DNA of 35,743 nt from Planctomycetia bacterium (GTDB lineage Bacteria > Planctomycetota > MHYJ01 > WSZJ01): contig JADLHC010000333.1 in assembly GCA_020849035.1 (NCBI GenBank), positions 1 through 35,743 of the forward strand. The letters run 5' to 3'. Shown here one piece after another: positions 25,103-33,044 of the stretch. How positions within the stretch are numbered: position 1 is the first letter of the stretch; each line of letters opens with the position of its first letter. Below the pieces are notes generated by a model. The model worked only from the letters and a program-made list of their open reading frames with translations, made no database searches and was not told where the DNA came from. Position numbers and translations under genes: made by a program.

Positions 25103-26139
25103 TGTCGCCGAAGCTGATGATGGTGGCTCGATCCCTGGCGTTGATGGGGCTGGGGGCGATCGCCGGTGCCGGTGGAGGAGTGGCGGTCTGGCAGAAGCTG
25201 CACCCGCCGGTGAAGCCGAGGCCGAATCTCTCGGGCGGACCCGGGGGCGATTCCCTGGCCCCTCCCGAGGGACCGCCGGAGGACGAGCAGCCCCCGGATG
25301 AGGGGCAGCCGCCCGACGACACGACGCCGCCGGATGTGGGCAGGCCCCCGGACGACACGAAGCCGCCGGTAGACACGAAACCCCCGGACGTCGCCAGGCC
25401 GCCGGACGACACCAGACCGCCCGACGTCCCCAAGCCCCCGGACGACGTCGCCGTCAAGCCCCCCGACGTCGGCCCCGAGTTCTTCGGCTTCCCCGTCGGT
25501 TCCGCGGCCCGCGCCCCGGAGCCCAAACCGGAGCCGAAGCCGGAACCGAAACCCGAGCCGAAACCGGAACCCAGGCCCGAGCCCAAACCCGAGCCGAAGC
25601 CGAAACCCGCCCCCAAGCCCGTCATCGCCCGCCTCAACTTCATGAAGGACCGGTGCGTGGCCGGATTCGACGGCAAGTCGACCCTCCACGACTTCTCCGG
25701 ATGGACGAAGTCCGTCACCGGGACGATCGAGTACGAGAAGGGAAAGCTGGCCGAGACGGTGAAGGCCTCCTGCGTGGTCGACGCGCGGACGCTCGACACG
25801 GGCGACAAGGACCGCGACGCCGAGATGCACGAGAAGCACCTCGAGACGGAGAAGTTCCCGGAAATGAAGTTCGAGGTGACCGCGATCACGATGAACGGAT
25901 CCGAGGCGATGGCCATGAGAGGCTCCATCGAGATCCACGGGGTGAAGAAGGACGTGGAGATCCCGTGCACGCTCAAGGTCCGCCGCGACGGCTTCATCTA
26001 CGTGAAGGGCGAGATCCCCGCGAAGATGACCGACTTCGGCGTCAAGCCTCCCTCGAAGGGCGGGATCATCAACGTCTCCGACGAGATCCGCATCTGGTTC
26101 GAAGCCTGGGCGGAGCCGCAGAAGGGAGACAGGAAATGA
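25102..26139 (+). CDS. membrane-anchored YceI-family lipid-binding protein with Pro-rich spacer
   Basis: 345 residues from ATG 25102, overlapping the preceding TGA by one base (TGATG) and preceded by GGGAGG. A single N-terminal TM/signal-anchor (about 7-28) is followed by two Pro-rich blocks: PPD repeats (about 50-125) and a run of EPKP repeats (140-173). The last about 170 residues are a YceI domain: RCVAGFDGKSTLHDFSGWTKSVTGTIEY, VDARTLDTGDKDRDAEMHEKHLETEKFPEMKFE, GSIEIHGVKKDVEIP. YceI proteins are lipocalin-like beta-barrels known to bind polyisoprenoids or amphiphiles in the periplasm. The extended spacer could let the domain reach across the periplasm. Its place in the cassette suggests it carries or senses the lipid made by the three upstream enzymes; this is inference. 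Confidence 0.82.
   Translation: MSPKLMMVARSLALMGLGAIAGAGGGVAVWQKLHPPVKPRPNLSGGPGGDSLAPPEGPPEDEQPPDEGQPPDDTTPPDVGRPPDDTKPPVDTKPPDVARPPDDTRPPDVPKPPDDVAVKPPDVGPEFFGFPVGSAARAPEPKPEPKPEPKPEPKPEPRPEPKPEPKPKPAPKPVIARLNFMKDRCVAGFDGKSTLHDFSGWTKSVTGTIEYEKGKLAETVKASCVVDARTLDTGDKDRDAEMHEKHLETEKFPEMKFEVTAITMNGSEAMAMRGSIEIHGVKKDVEIPCTLKVRRDGFIYVKGEIPAKMTDFGVKPPSKGGIINVSDEIRIWFEAWAEPQKGDRK
25519..25620 (+). repeat. EPKP-coding repeat block
   Basis: A 102-base stretch encodes repeated Glu-Pro-Lys-Pro units (residues 140-173), with Arg or Ala substitutions near the end. Codon choice varies from unit to unit (CCG/CCC, AAA/AAG), so the DNA repeat is imperfect while the peptide repeat is kept. It is similar in kind to TonB periplasm-spanning segments. 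Confidence 0.85.
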
Positions 26140-26717
26140 ACCCCCGGACCCTCGTCCTGCTGGCCGCGGCCGTCTTCGCGGCCGGATGCGCTTCGTTCGA
26201 AAAGAAACCGCCCCCGGACGACATGGGAGCGGCTCCGCCCGAGGAGGAGATCGAAGAGCCCGGGCCGGGGTCGTCCCCGGACGGGGTGCAGCCCGACAAC
26301 ACGCCGCCGGATGCCCCCCCGGCCGAGCCGGCCGCTCCGCCGGACCCGGTTCCCGCGGAACCCGTCAAGCCTCCGGATCCCGTGCCGGCCGGGCCCGTGA
26401 AGCCCCCTGATCCGCCGCGACAGGAGCTTCCCGGCAGCTGGACGTTCACGTCCGCGGCGGGTCCCGGATCGGCCCCGGTCCGGCACGTGGACATGGAGTT
26501 CGGCGCCGACGGCGGCTGGTGCGGGTCGATGCTGGTCGAGGTGGAGGGCAAGCGGCGGTTCCAGGCGCTGGAAGGGACCTGGGCGCTGGCCGACGGGAAG
26601 GTCACGGTCACGTTCGCCGACGGGCGCACCCGGTCCTGGGCGGTGTCCTGGGACGGCGGGACGCTCGTCCTCCGGGACGGCGAGGCCGAACTCCGCCTCA
26701 GCCGCCAGTCCCGGTAG
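26136..26717 (+). CDS. proline-rich lipoprotein, last gene of the ketosynthase cassette
   Basis: 193 residues from ATG 26136, overlapping the YceI stop as ATGA. It has a lipoprotein signal with lipobox FAAGC (Cys18) and a Pro-rich tether (about 25-95) with PPDPVPAEPVK and PPDPVPAGPVK repeats, similar in composition to the spacer of the preceding protein. A small beta-rich domain (about 98-193) follows: GSWTFTSAAG, MEFGADGGWCGSM, LEGTWALADGKVTVTF, WDGGTLVLRDGEAELRL. Its pattern resembles small lipocalin-like domains. It is likely anchored to a membrane in the periplasm. The shared tether style and coupling suggest it works with the YceI protein. The function is not recognised. Confidence 0.72.
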   Translation: MNPRTLVLLAAAVFAAGCASFEKKPPPDDMGAAPPEEEIEEPGPGSSPDGVQPDNTPPDAPPAEPAAPPDPVPAEPVKPPDPVPAGPVKPPDPPRQELPGSWTFTSAAGPGSAPVRHVDMEFGADGGWCGSMLVEVEGKRRFQALEGTWALADGKVTVTFADGRTRSWAVSWDGGTLVLRDGEAELRLSRQSR

Positions 26718-26731
26718 TTCCGGGCCCGTGC

Positions 26732-26737
26732 TAGACT
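26732..26737 (+). promoter_or_regulatory. -10-like hexamer TAGACT, leaderless start
   Basis: TAGACT ends seven bases before GTG 26745 in the 27-base gap after the lipoprotein gene. There is no Shine-Dalgarno. The identical hexamer precedes the genes at 28154 and 29690. Confidence 0.45.
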
Positions 26738-26744
26738 CCGCGCC

Positions 26745-28142
26745 GTGAGCGCGGAGTCCACGGGCCTGGGGGAGCGACTCTACCGGCGCTGGAAGGACGT
26801 CGAGATGTTCTTCCAGCGCGACATCTGGCTTCACAGGCCGGAAAGCCGGATCCGGAGGTTCGCCTACCACGTCCTGCGCATGGGCGTCCTGACGGTCGAG
26901 GGCTCCGTCCGCAGCGACGTCTTCCTCCTCGCGGCCGCCCTCACCTACCAGGTAATCTTCGCCCTCGTCCCGCTCCTCGCCGTCGTCCTCTCGATGTTCA
27001 AGGGATTCGGCGGCCTCTCGGGCGTCTCCACGAAGGCCAAGGACTACCTGCTCCGCTACATCGCCCCGGAGTTCGGCGACAAGGTCACCAGCACCATCGA
27101 CGGGTTCATCGGCAACATCAACGCCGCCGCCATCGGCGTCGTCGGCTTCCTCGCCCTCATCTACACCGCGCTCTCCCTCATGCAGACGGTCGAGAAAACC
27201 TTCAACCGCATCTGGGGCATCAAGTCCCACCGCCCCCTCCTCCGGCGCTTCATGGTGTACTGGACCATCCTCACGGTCAGCCCGATCCTCCTCGTCGCCT
27301 CCGTCGCGATGACGACCTTCGTCCAGAGCAACAGCCTCTACAACTGGCTCACGCACAACGTCCCCTACTTCGGCGCCGCCTCCCTCACCCTCGCCCCATT
27401 CGTCTTCGCCTGGGTCCTCTTCACCGGCATCTACCTCTTCATGCCCAACACCCGCGTCCAGCTCCGCGCCGCGTTCATCGGCGCCCTCGTCGCGGGGACG
27501 TGCTGGGAGGGGATGAAGAGCCTCTACGTCTGGTACAACACGAAGGTCATCACCGCCTACACGTTCTACGGCTCGCTGGGATCGGTCCCGGTCTTCCTGC
27601 TGTGGATCTACCTGAGCTGGATCATCGTGCTGTTCGGCGCGGAGGTGGCGTTCGCCGCGCAGCACGTGGAGACGTACAAGCGCGAGGTCGAGGCGGTGAA
27701 GATCAGCCATGCGGACCGGGAGCGGCTGTCGCTGGCGATCGCGGTGCAGACGGTGAGGCCGTTCGAGGAGGGGAAGCCGCCGCCGACGGCGGAGGCGATC
27801 GCGGGGCTGATGGGCGCCCCGGTGCGCGTCGTGCACGACATCCTGTACGAGCTGGCGGCGAAGGGGATCCTGCGGGAGGTCGGGATCGGCGGGCGGAAGG
27901 ACCCGGGGTACCTGCCGGCGAGGAACCCGGCGCTCCTGACGGCGCGCGACGTGCTGCACGCCGTGCGGTCGTACGGGGACGCATACGCCCTGCCCGACGG
28001 CGAGGCCAGCCGCGCGGCCTACCGGCTCGTGGACGAGGCGGAGACGCGGGCGACGGAGGCCCTGTCCCTGGTCTCGCTGAGGGAGCTCGCCGGGATCGGC
28101 GGAACGGCGCCGGAACTTCCGGTCCCGCCCCCGCCGGTATAG
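26745..28142 (+). CDS. YihY/BrkB family membrane protein with C-terminal winged-helix-like domain
   Basis: 465 residues from GTG 26745. After a basic cytoplasmic N-terminus, about six TM helices span residues 60-310. They show the family's signature segments: FLLAAALTYQVIFALVPLLAVVLSMF, ALIYTALSLMQTVEKTFNRIWGI, VYWTILTVSPILLVAS, and the final YGSLGSVPVFLLWIYLSWIIVLFGAEVAFA. Residues about 325-460 form a soluble tail with helix-turn-helix-like sequence (TAEAIAGLMGAPVRVVHDILYELAAKGIL), found in longer members of the family. The family (once mislabelled RNase BN) has no agreed biochemical role; transport or envelope functions have been proposed. The stop codon lies inside the promoter-like box of the next gene. 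Confidence 0.88.
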   Translation: MSAESTGLGERLYRRWKDVEMFFQRDIWLHRPESRIRRFAYHVLRMGVLTVEGSVRSDVFLLAAALTYQVIFALVPLLAVVLSMFKGFGGLSGVSTKAKDYLLRYIAPEFGDKVTSTIDGFIGNINAAAIGVVGFLALIYTALSLMQTVEKTFNRIWGIKSHRPLLRRFMVYWTILTVSPILLVASVAMTTFVQSNSLYNWLTHNVPYFGAASLTLAPFVFAWVLFTGIYLFMPNTRVQLRAAFIGALVAGTCWEGMKSLYVWYNTKVITAYTFYGSLGSVPVFLLWIYLSWIIVLFGAEVAFAAQHVETYKREVEAVKISHADRERLSLAIAVQTVRPFEEGKPPPTAEAIAGLMGAPVRVVHDILYELAAKGILREVGIGGRKDPGYLPARNPALLTARDVLHAVRSYGDAYALPDGEASRAAYRLVDEAETRATEALSLVSLRELAGIGGTAPELPVPPPPV

Positions 28143-28145
28143 ACT
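28140..28145 (+). promoter_or_regulatory. -10-like hexamer TAGACT, leaderless start
   Basis: TAGACT (in TATAGACT) overlaps the stop codon of the upstream gene and ends eight bases before GTG 28154. TTCCGG at 28117-28122 is 17 bases upstream and may be a weak -35. No ribosome binding site is present. Confidence 0.45.
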
Positions 28146-28153
28146 CCCGGCCC

Positions 28154-29116
28154 GTGAGACAGCTCGCCGCCCTGGTCTTCCTCGCCCTTGCGCTTCCCGC
28201 CGCCGCCGGCTGGCGCTGGGATCCCGACGAGGGCTTCGTGCAGGATCGCTCCGTGGCGGAGCCGGCGTCGCCGGAAAGCGCCGACGAACTCGCCGCGGCC
28301 GGAATGTTCGGCCAGGCCGGCGCGCGATACGCCGTGCTCGCGGAGGCGGCGGGACCGGACATCGCGGTCCGCAAGCTCGCCTGGCTCCGCTGCGGGGATG
28401 CCCGCATCCTCGCCCGAGACTGGCAGGGCGCCATCGACGCCTACGACGCCTTCGCCGCCCTCGCCGAGACCCACCCCGAACGCCTCCGCGCCGTCCGCTT
28501 CCAGGTCGAATCCTGCATCATGGGCGTCCGCCTCGGCGCCGGATTCGACTTCTTCGGGATCATCCGCGGCGCGCAGTGGGCCGCGAAGCGCGGCCGCGAG
28601 CTGCTCACGAAGTTCCCCTACGAGGACTGGTCCGCCAACGCCCGCCTGCGCTTCGCCATCGCCCTTCTCGATTCCGGGCAGTTCGAGGAGGCCGTCGTCG
28701 AGTACGAGTTCCTGCTGAACGACTTCCCCGACTCGCCCTTCACGCCGACGGCCCGCTACCGCAAGGCGGAGGCGCATCTGTCGCAGTTCGGCGGCGTGGG
28801 GTACGACCCGCAGCCGCTCGAGGACGCGCGGCGCGAGTTCCGGCGGTACCTGGACGACTACCCTTCGGGGGACAAGGTGGACCTTGCGAAGGCTCGGCTG
28901 GGGGACGTCGACGAGCTGCAGGCGGAGCTGGACTGGCAATCGTACGAGCACTATCGGCACCTCCGCCGGTGGCGCGCGGCGCGGACGTACCTGAGGGAGA
29001 TCGTCCGGAAGTTCCCGCGGACCACCTGGGCCGAGAGGGCCCGCGAGGAGCTTCCCGGCGTTGAGGAGAAGGTGAAGCGGCTTCCGGCGCAGGCGCGGGA
29101 GAAGGGGGCGAGGTGA
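28154..29116 (+). CDS. BamD-like outer membrane assembly TPR protein
   Basis: 320 residues from GTG 28154. A signal peptide (VRQLAALVFLALALPAAAG) is followed by WRWDPDEGFVQ and a TPR-like helical repeat region: AAAGMFGQAGARYAVLAEAAG, AIDAYDAFAALAETHPE, LDSGQFEEAVVEYEFLLNDFPDSPFTPTARYRKAEAHL, WRAARTYLREIVRKFPRTTWAERAREEL. The DFPDSPF...ARYRKAEAHL pattern is typical of BamD/YfiO and YbgF-like proteins. BamD is normally a lipoprotein; here no Cys follows the signal sequence, so it would be soluble in the periplasm or retained by the signal segment. It is immediately followed, with a four-base overlap, by lptE. Confidence 0.72.
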   Translation: MRQLAALVFLALALPAAAGWRWDPDEGFVQDRSVAEPASPESADELAAAGMFGQAGARYAVLAEAAGPDIAVRKLAWLRCGDARILARDWQGAIDAYDAFAALAETHPERLRAVRFQVESCIMGVRLGAGFDFFGIIRGAQWAAKRGRELLTKFPYEDWSANARLRFAIALLDSGQFEEAVVEYEFLLNDFPDSPFTPTARYRKAEAHLSQFGGVGYDPQPLEDARREFRRYLDDYPSGDKVDLAKARLGDVDELQAELDWQSYEHYRHLRRWRAARTYLREIVRKFPRTTWAERAREELPGVEEKVKRLPAQAREKGAR

Positions 29117-29613
29117 ATCGCGCGCTGGTCGCGGCGGCGCTCGGGCTGGCCCTGGCGGGCTGCGGCTACGAGCTGGGCGAACCCAGGATCGGCGGGGCGC
29201 AGACGGTCGCGGTGGACATCCCGGAGAACCGGACGCTTCGGCGGGGGAACGAGTTCGGTTACGGGGGGCACGAGATCGACCTGGCGCAGCAGGTCCGGGA
29301 CATGGTGCTGGCGCGGACGGACTACGACCTGGTTTCGGAGGGGGACGCGGACGTCCGGGCGCAGGTCGAGATCGTCGACTATGAGACGCCGTTCCTCGTG
29401 GCGGACGAGTCCGACCGGCCGCTGGTGAGCAACGTCGCGATCCAGGTCAGGCTGAAGATCGTCCGGCGCGACGGCACGGTGATCTTCGAGGGGACGCGGC
29501 GCGAGGTAGGGTACCTCGTTCCGACGCGCGACGAGGACGAGGGGTCGGCGCGCGCGGAGGCGTTCGAGAAGCTGGCGCGCTGGGTCGTGAACCAGCTCGA
29601 AGGCGGCTGGTAG
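29113..29613 (+). CDS. lptE: LPS-assembly lipoprotein LptE
   Basis: 166 residues from GTG 29113, overlapping the previous stop as GTGA. The lipobox LALAGC (Cys17) is followed directly by GYELG. This CGY start with an IPxxxN segment (VAVDIPENRTLRRG) is the hallmark of LptE. The remaining sequence alternates helix (DLAQQVRDMVLART) and strands (ADVRAQVEIVDYETPFLV, VSNVAIQVRLKIVRRDGTVIFEGTR) as in the LptE alpha/beta fold, and ends with a helix (EAFEKLARWVVNQL). LptE plugs the LptD barrel in the outer membrane. Together with the LptF/G-like genes at 14100-16249 it shows an LPS export system. No LptD is visible. Confidence 0.85.
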   Translation: MNRALVAAALGLALAGCGYELGEPRIGGAQTVAVDIPENRTLRRGNEFGYGGHEIDLAQQVRDMVLARTDYDLVSEGDADVRAQVEIVDYETPFLVADESDRPLVSNVAIQVRLKIVRRDGTVIFEGTRREVGYLVPTRDEDEGSARAEAFEKLARWVVNQLEGGW

Positions 29614-29632
29614 GTCCGCCGCGGCAAGGGCG

Positions 29633-29662
29633 TTGGACGCGCCGGAGCGCCGCCTGTAGACT
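29633..29662 (+). promoter_or_regulatory. sigma-70-like promoter of ftsH
   Basis: TTGGAC (29633-29638) and TAGACT (29657-29662) are separated by 18 bases, the best two-box promoter in the window. It lies in the 76-base gap between lptE and ftsH. Transcription would start near 29669, leaving a short leader. It probably drives ftsH-folP-cdaA-cdaR-glmM at least in part. Confidence 0.55.
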
Positions 29663-29689
29663 GCGTCGGTTGATCCGGCACCGGGGGGA

Positions 29690-31744
29690 ATGCCTGCGCG
29701 CTCCCGGCCGTTTCAACAGGGCATGGAAAACCAGGACAAGCAGCCGCGAAACCAGGAACAGGGATTCAAGCCCCCCAAGGGCTTCCTGGTCCTCCTCCTC
29801 TTTTTCGCGGGCGTCCTGATCGTCCTGCACATCTCCGGGTCCGGCGGCGGACTCTCCGGCGGCGACGAGAAACTCGACCAGTACCAGTTCGAGGAGAAGC
29901 TCCGCCAGGGCCAGGTCAAGAACGTCCGCATCGACGGGCACGACGTCTCAGGCGACTACGTCTCCGAGGGGAACAAGGCGAAGAGCTTCCGCGTCACCTA
30001 TCCGGAGGGGTACTTCTCGAACGACGAGCACCTGGACAAGCTCCGGGCGCTCTACGTCGAGAACGCGCGGAACGTCGAGACGAAGGACCGGAAGTTCGAG
30101 GTCGTCGCGCCCAACCAGCTCACGCAGTTCCTTTTCAACCTCATTCCCTGGATCATCCTCCTCGTCGTCGCCTGGTTCCTGCTGTTCCGCCAGATGCGCG
30201 CCTCGGGCCCGGGGTCGATCCTGGCGTTCGGCCGCAGCCGGGCGCGCATGACCAAGGGCGGCCGCGACAAAGTGACGTTCGACGACGTGGCGGGCTGCGA
30301 CGAGGCGAAAGAGGAAGTGCGGGAGGTCGTCGAGTTCCTCAAGGACCCCCAGCGGTTCCAGCGCCTGGGCGGACGCATGCCCCGCGGCATCCTGCTCGTC
30401 GGCGCCCCGGGCACCGGGAAAACGCTCATGGCCAAGGCCGTCGCGGGCGAGGCCGACGTCCCGTTCTACGCCATCGGCGGCTCCGATTTCGTCGAGATGT
30501 TCGTCGGCGTCGGCGCTTCCCGCGTCCGCGACCTCTTCCGACAGGCCAAGGAAAACTCCCCGTCCATCATCTTCCTCGACGAAATCGACGCCGTCGGTCG
30601 CCGTCGAGGCGTCGCCGGGTTCGGGCGCGGCGACGAGGAGCGCGAGCAGACGCTGAACGCGATCCTGGTCGAGATGGACGGCTTCGACACCGACGACTCG
30701 GTCATCGTCATCGCCTCCACCAACCGCCCCGACATCCTCGACCCCGCCCTGCTGCGCCCCGGGCGATTCGACCGCGAGATCGTCCTCGACCTGCCGGACG
30801 TCAAGGGACGGGAGGAGATCCTGCGGGTGCACTCGAGGAAGGTCCGGCTGTCCGACGACATCGACCTCTCGGTGATCTCGCGCACGACGCCGGGCTTCAG
30901 CGGCGCCGACCTTGAGGCCCTCATCAACGAGGCGGCCCTGATCGCGGTGATGAAGCGCAAGGAGTCGGTGGAGGAGGACGACCTGGAGGAGGCGCGCGAC
31001 AAGGTCCGGTGGGGCCGGCAGAAGCGTTCGCGCGTGATGGACCTGGAGGACAAGAAGATCACGGCATACCACGAGGCCGGGCACGCGGCGATCGCCTCGC
31101 TCCTGCCCGAGGCCGAGCCGGTGCACAAGGTGACGATCATTCCGCGCGGAGTCATGGGCGGCGCGACGATGTTCCTGCCCGAGAAGGACCGGCACCACTA
31201 CTCGAGGAAGTTCCTGCTCGCCGAGCTCAAGGTGCTGTTCGCCGGCCGCCTTGCCGAGGAGGAGTTCTGCGGCGACATTACCGCCGGCGCCCAGAACGAC
31301 TTCCAGCGCGCCACCGAGTTCGCCCGCCGCATGGTGTGCGAGTGGGGCATGAGCGACCTGGGCCCCGTCAGCTACGTCGAGCCCGAGGACGGCAGCTATC
31401 TCGGACGCGAGAGCCGCCCTCGCAGCTTCTCCGAGGCCTCCGCCGTCGCGATCGACGCCGAGATCAGGAAGATCGTCACGAGCTGCTACGACGAGGCCAA
31501 GCGCCTCCTGCAGGAAAACCGCGAGAAGGTCGAACGGATCGCGAAGGCGCTCCTGAAATACGAGGTGCTGGACGCGGTGGACGTGAAGCGGCTGATGGAG
31601 GGCGTGGCGATCGAGACGCTTCACGAGGGCAAGAAGAGCGCGACGAAGGCCGCGGAGTCGAAGCCGGCGGACGTGAAGGTTGCGGAGCCGCGGCCTGCGC
31701 CGGGGCTTGGGGGCGACCCCTCGCTGGGCGCGGCGCCGGCGTAG
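29690..31744 (+). CDS. ftsH: ATP-dependent zinc metalloprotease FtsH
   Basis: 684 residues from ATG 29690. An alternative ATG at 29723 (MENQDKQ) gives 673 and may be the true start, since family N-termini begin close to the first TM. A TM helix ([16 protein letters not shown]), a periplasmic domain and a second TM ([20 protein letters not shown]) are followed by the AAA+ domain with Walker A GAPGTGKT (238-245), Walker B with D297 and E298, and the second region of homology ([19 protein letters not shown]). The zinc protease domain has H461-E462-A-G-H465. A low-complexity tail ([20 protein letters not shown]) ends the protein. FtsH degrades membrane and short-lived cytoplasmic proteins, including LpxC control in some Gram-negatives. 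It heads the folP-cdaA-cdaR-glmM group. Confidence 0.97.
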   Translation: MPARSRPFQQGMENQDKQPRNQEQGFKPPKGFLVLLLFFAGVLIVLHISGSGGGLSGGDEKLDQYQFEEKLRQGQVKNVRIDGHDVSGDYVSEGNKAKSFRVTYPEGYFSNDEHLDKLRALYVENARNVETKDRKFEVVAPNQLTQFLFNLIPWIILLVVAWFLLFRQMRASGPGSILAFGRSRARMTKGGRDKVTFDDVAGCDEAKEEVREVVEFLKDPQRFQRLGGRMPRGILLVGAPGTGKTLMAKAVAGEADVPFYAIGGSDFVEMFVGVGASRVRDLFRQAKENSPSIIFLDEIDAVGRRRGVAGFGRGDEEREQTLNAILVEMDGFDTDDSVIVIASTNRPDILDPALLRPGRFDREIVLDLPDVKGREEILRVHSRKVRLSDDIDLSVISRTTPGFSGADLEALINEAALIAVMKRKESVEEDDLEEARDKVRWGRQKRSRVMDLEDKKITAYHEAGHAAIASLLPEAEPVHKVTIIPRGVMGGATMFLPEKDRHHYSRKFLLAELKVLFAGRLAEEEFCGDITAGAQNDFQRATEFARRMVCEWGMSDLGPVSYVEPEDGSYLGRESRPRSFSEASAVAIDAEIRKIVTSCYDEAKRLLQENREKVERIAKALLKYEVLDAVDVKRLMEGVAIETLHEGKKSATKAAESKPADVKVAEPRPAPGLGGDPSLGAAPA

Positions 31745-31751
31745 GCGGCCC

Positions 31752-32936
31752 GTGACGCCCGACGAGATCCGGCTGAACCCCCGCGTCGTCGCCGCCCTGG
31801 CGGTGTCCGCGGTGCGCGCCGAGCTGGCGCGGCTGGGGTTCGCGGGGGACGTGCGCGACCTTGCGCCGGCGCGTCGGGCAGGGATGGCGGTGGCGCTGGA
31901 GAACCTGCTGCCGGGGGAGGCGTTTGAGCTGAGGGCGCGCTGGGCGGCGGAAGGCGGGGAGGTGCTGGTGGGGGGAGATCCGTTCTCGACCGCGCGGGTG
32001 CCGGCGCTCGTGACGGGGACGCGGGAGCAGTTCGCGAAGGCGGGCGCGGCCCTGGCGGGGCTTGCGGCAGGGGCGGTCCTCGAGCGCGCGGCGGCGCTGT
32101 TCCACGCCGTGCCGCCGGAGGCCGGCGGACTCGCGTGGGGCCGTCGGACGCAGCTGATGGGAATCGTGAACGTGACGCCGGATTCGTTCAGCGACGGCGG
32201 GAGATTCGCGGACAGGGGCGCGGCGATCGAACACGGGGAGCGGATGGCCGCGGCGGGCGCCACCGTGCTCGACGTGGGAGGGGAGTCCACCCGGCCCGGG
32301 GCCGAGCCCGTCGCGGAGGAGGAGGAGCTCCGCCGCGTCCTCCCGGTCGTCTCCGCCCTCGCGCGCGGCGGCCGGGTTCCCGTCTCGATCGACACGACCA
32401 AGGCCGCCGTCGCGCGGGCCGCGATCGACGCGGGCGCCTCCGTCGTGAACGACATCAGCGGCCTCCGCGCGGACCCGGGCATGGCGCCGCTCGTCGCCTC
32501 CCGCGGCGTCGCGGCCGTCGTGATGCACATCCGCGGCACGCCGCGCACAATGCAGCAGAACCCGTCGTACCGCGACCCCGTCGCCGACATCTGCGCGTGG
32601 CTGCGCGAGTCCCTCGCGGCCGCGGAGACCGCGGGGATTCCCGGGGACAGGCTCATCGTCGACCCCGGCATCGGGTTCGGGAAGACGCTCGAGCATAACC
32701 TCGAGATCCTGGCCAGGCTCCGCGAGTTCCGGACACTTGGCCGGCCCCTCCTCGTCGGCGTTTCGCGCAAGTCGTTCATCGGGAAACTGACGGGGCTCGA
32801 GGCGCCCGATCGCGCCGTCCCGAGCGCGGGAACGGCCGCCTGGTGCATCGCCCAGGGCGCCGACGCCCTCCGGGTCCACGACGTCGCCGAGACGGAGCAG
32901 GTGCGCCGCGTCGCGGACGCGATCGCCCGCGCCTGA
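31752..32936 (+). CDS. folP: dihydropteroate synthase with N-terminal extension
   Basis: 394 residues from GTG 31752, seven bases after the ftsH stop. The frame is open upstream inside ftsH, but that part is a shadow. The catalytic domain (about 133-394) is complete: MGIVNVTPDSFSDGG, VGGESTRPGA, SIDTTKAAVA, VNDISGL, MHIRGTPRTMQQNP, VDPGIGFGKT, GVSRKSFIG and the final HDVAET. It condenses p-aminobenzoate with the pterin diphosphate in folate synthesis. The first about 130 residues (RLNPRVVAALAVSAVRAEL ... ALVTGTREQFAKAGAAL) form an extra domain. It resembles an extension I recall from some Firmicutes FolP proteins, with a possible common origin. Linkage of folP to ftsH and glmM is also seen in proteobacteria. 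Confidence 0.95.
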   Translation: MTPDEIRLNPRVVAALAVSAVRAELARLGFAGDVRDLAPARRAGMAVALENLLPGEAFELRARWAAEGGEVLVGGDPFSTARVPALVTGTREQFAKAGAALAGLAAGAVLERAAALFHAVPPEAGGLAWGRRTQLMGIVNVTPDSFSDGGRFADRGAAIEHGERMAAAGATVLDVGGESTRPGAEPVAEEEELRRVLPVVSALARGGRVPVSIDTTKAAVARAAIDAGASVVNDISGLRADPGMAPLVASRGVAAVVMHIRGTPRTMQQNPSYRDPVADICAWLRESLAAAETAGIPGDRLIVDPGIGFGKTLEHNLEILARLREFRTLGRPLLVGVSRKSFIGKLTGLEAPDRAVPSAGTAAWCIAQGADALRVHDVAETEQVRRVADAIARA

Positions 32937-32964
32937 CGGCCGCCCGCGCGCCGAATTTCGCGCA

Positions 32965-32993
32965 TTCCATACCGCGTGCGGGACCGGTATCAT
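32965..32993 (+). promoter_or_regulatory. possible promoter upstream of cdaA
   Basis: TTCCAT (32965-32970) and TATCAT (32988-32993) are 17 bases apart in the 108-base gap between folP and cdaA. The -35 match is poor and the leader would be about 45 bases. The gap is the longest inside this gene group, so separate transcription of cdaA is plausible. Confidence 0.35.
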
Positions 32994-33044
32994 CGCCTGC
33001 ACGGCCGCCCGTTCGCACTCTCCCAACCCCCAGCGGGACCCAGG

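Noticed and set aside
25260-25620. Non-coding repeat array
   Set aside because: The repeats keep a reading frame (PPD and EPKP units) between a TM segment and a YceI domain, so they are a protein spacer.
29948-32965. 1005-codon minus-strand open frame opposite ftsH and folP
   Set aside because: It covers two genes with unmistakable catalytic motifs on the plus strand and itself shows no motif.
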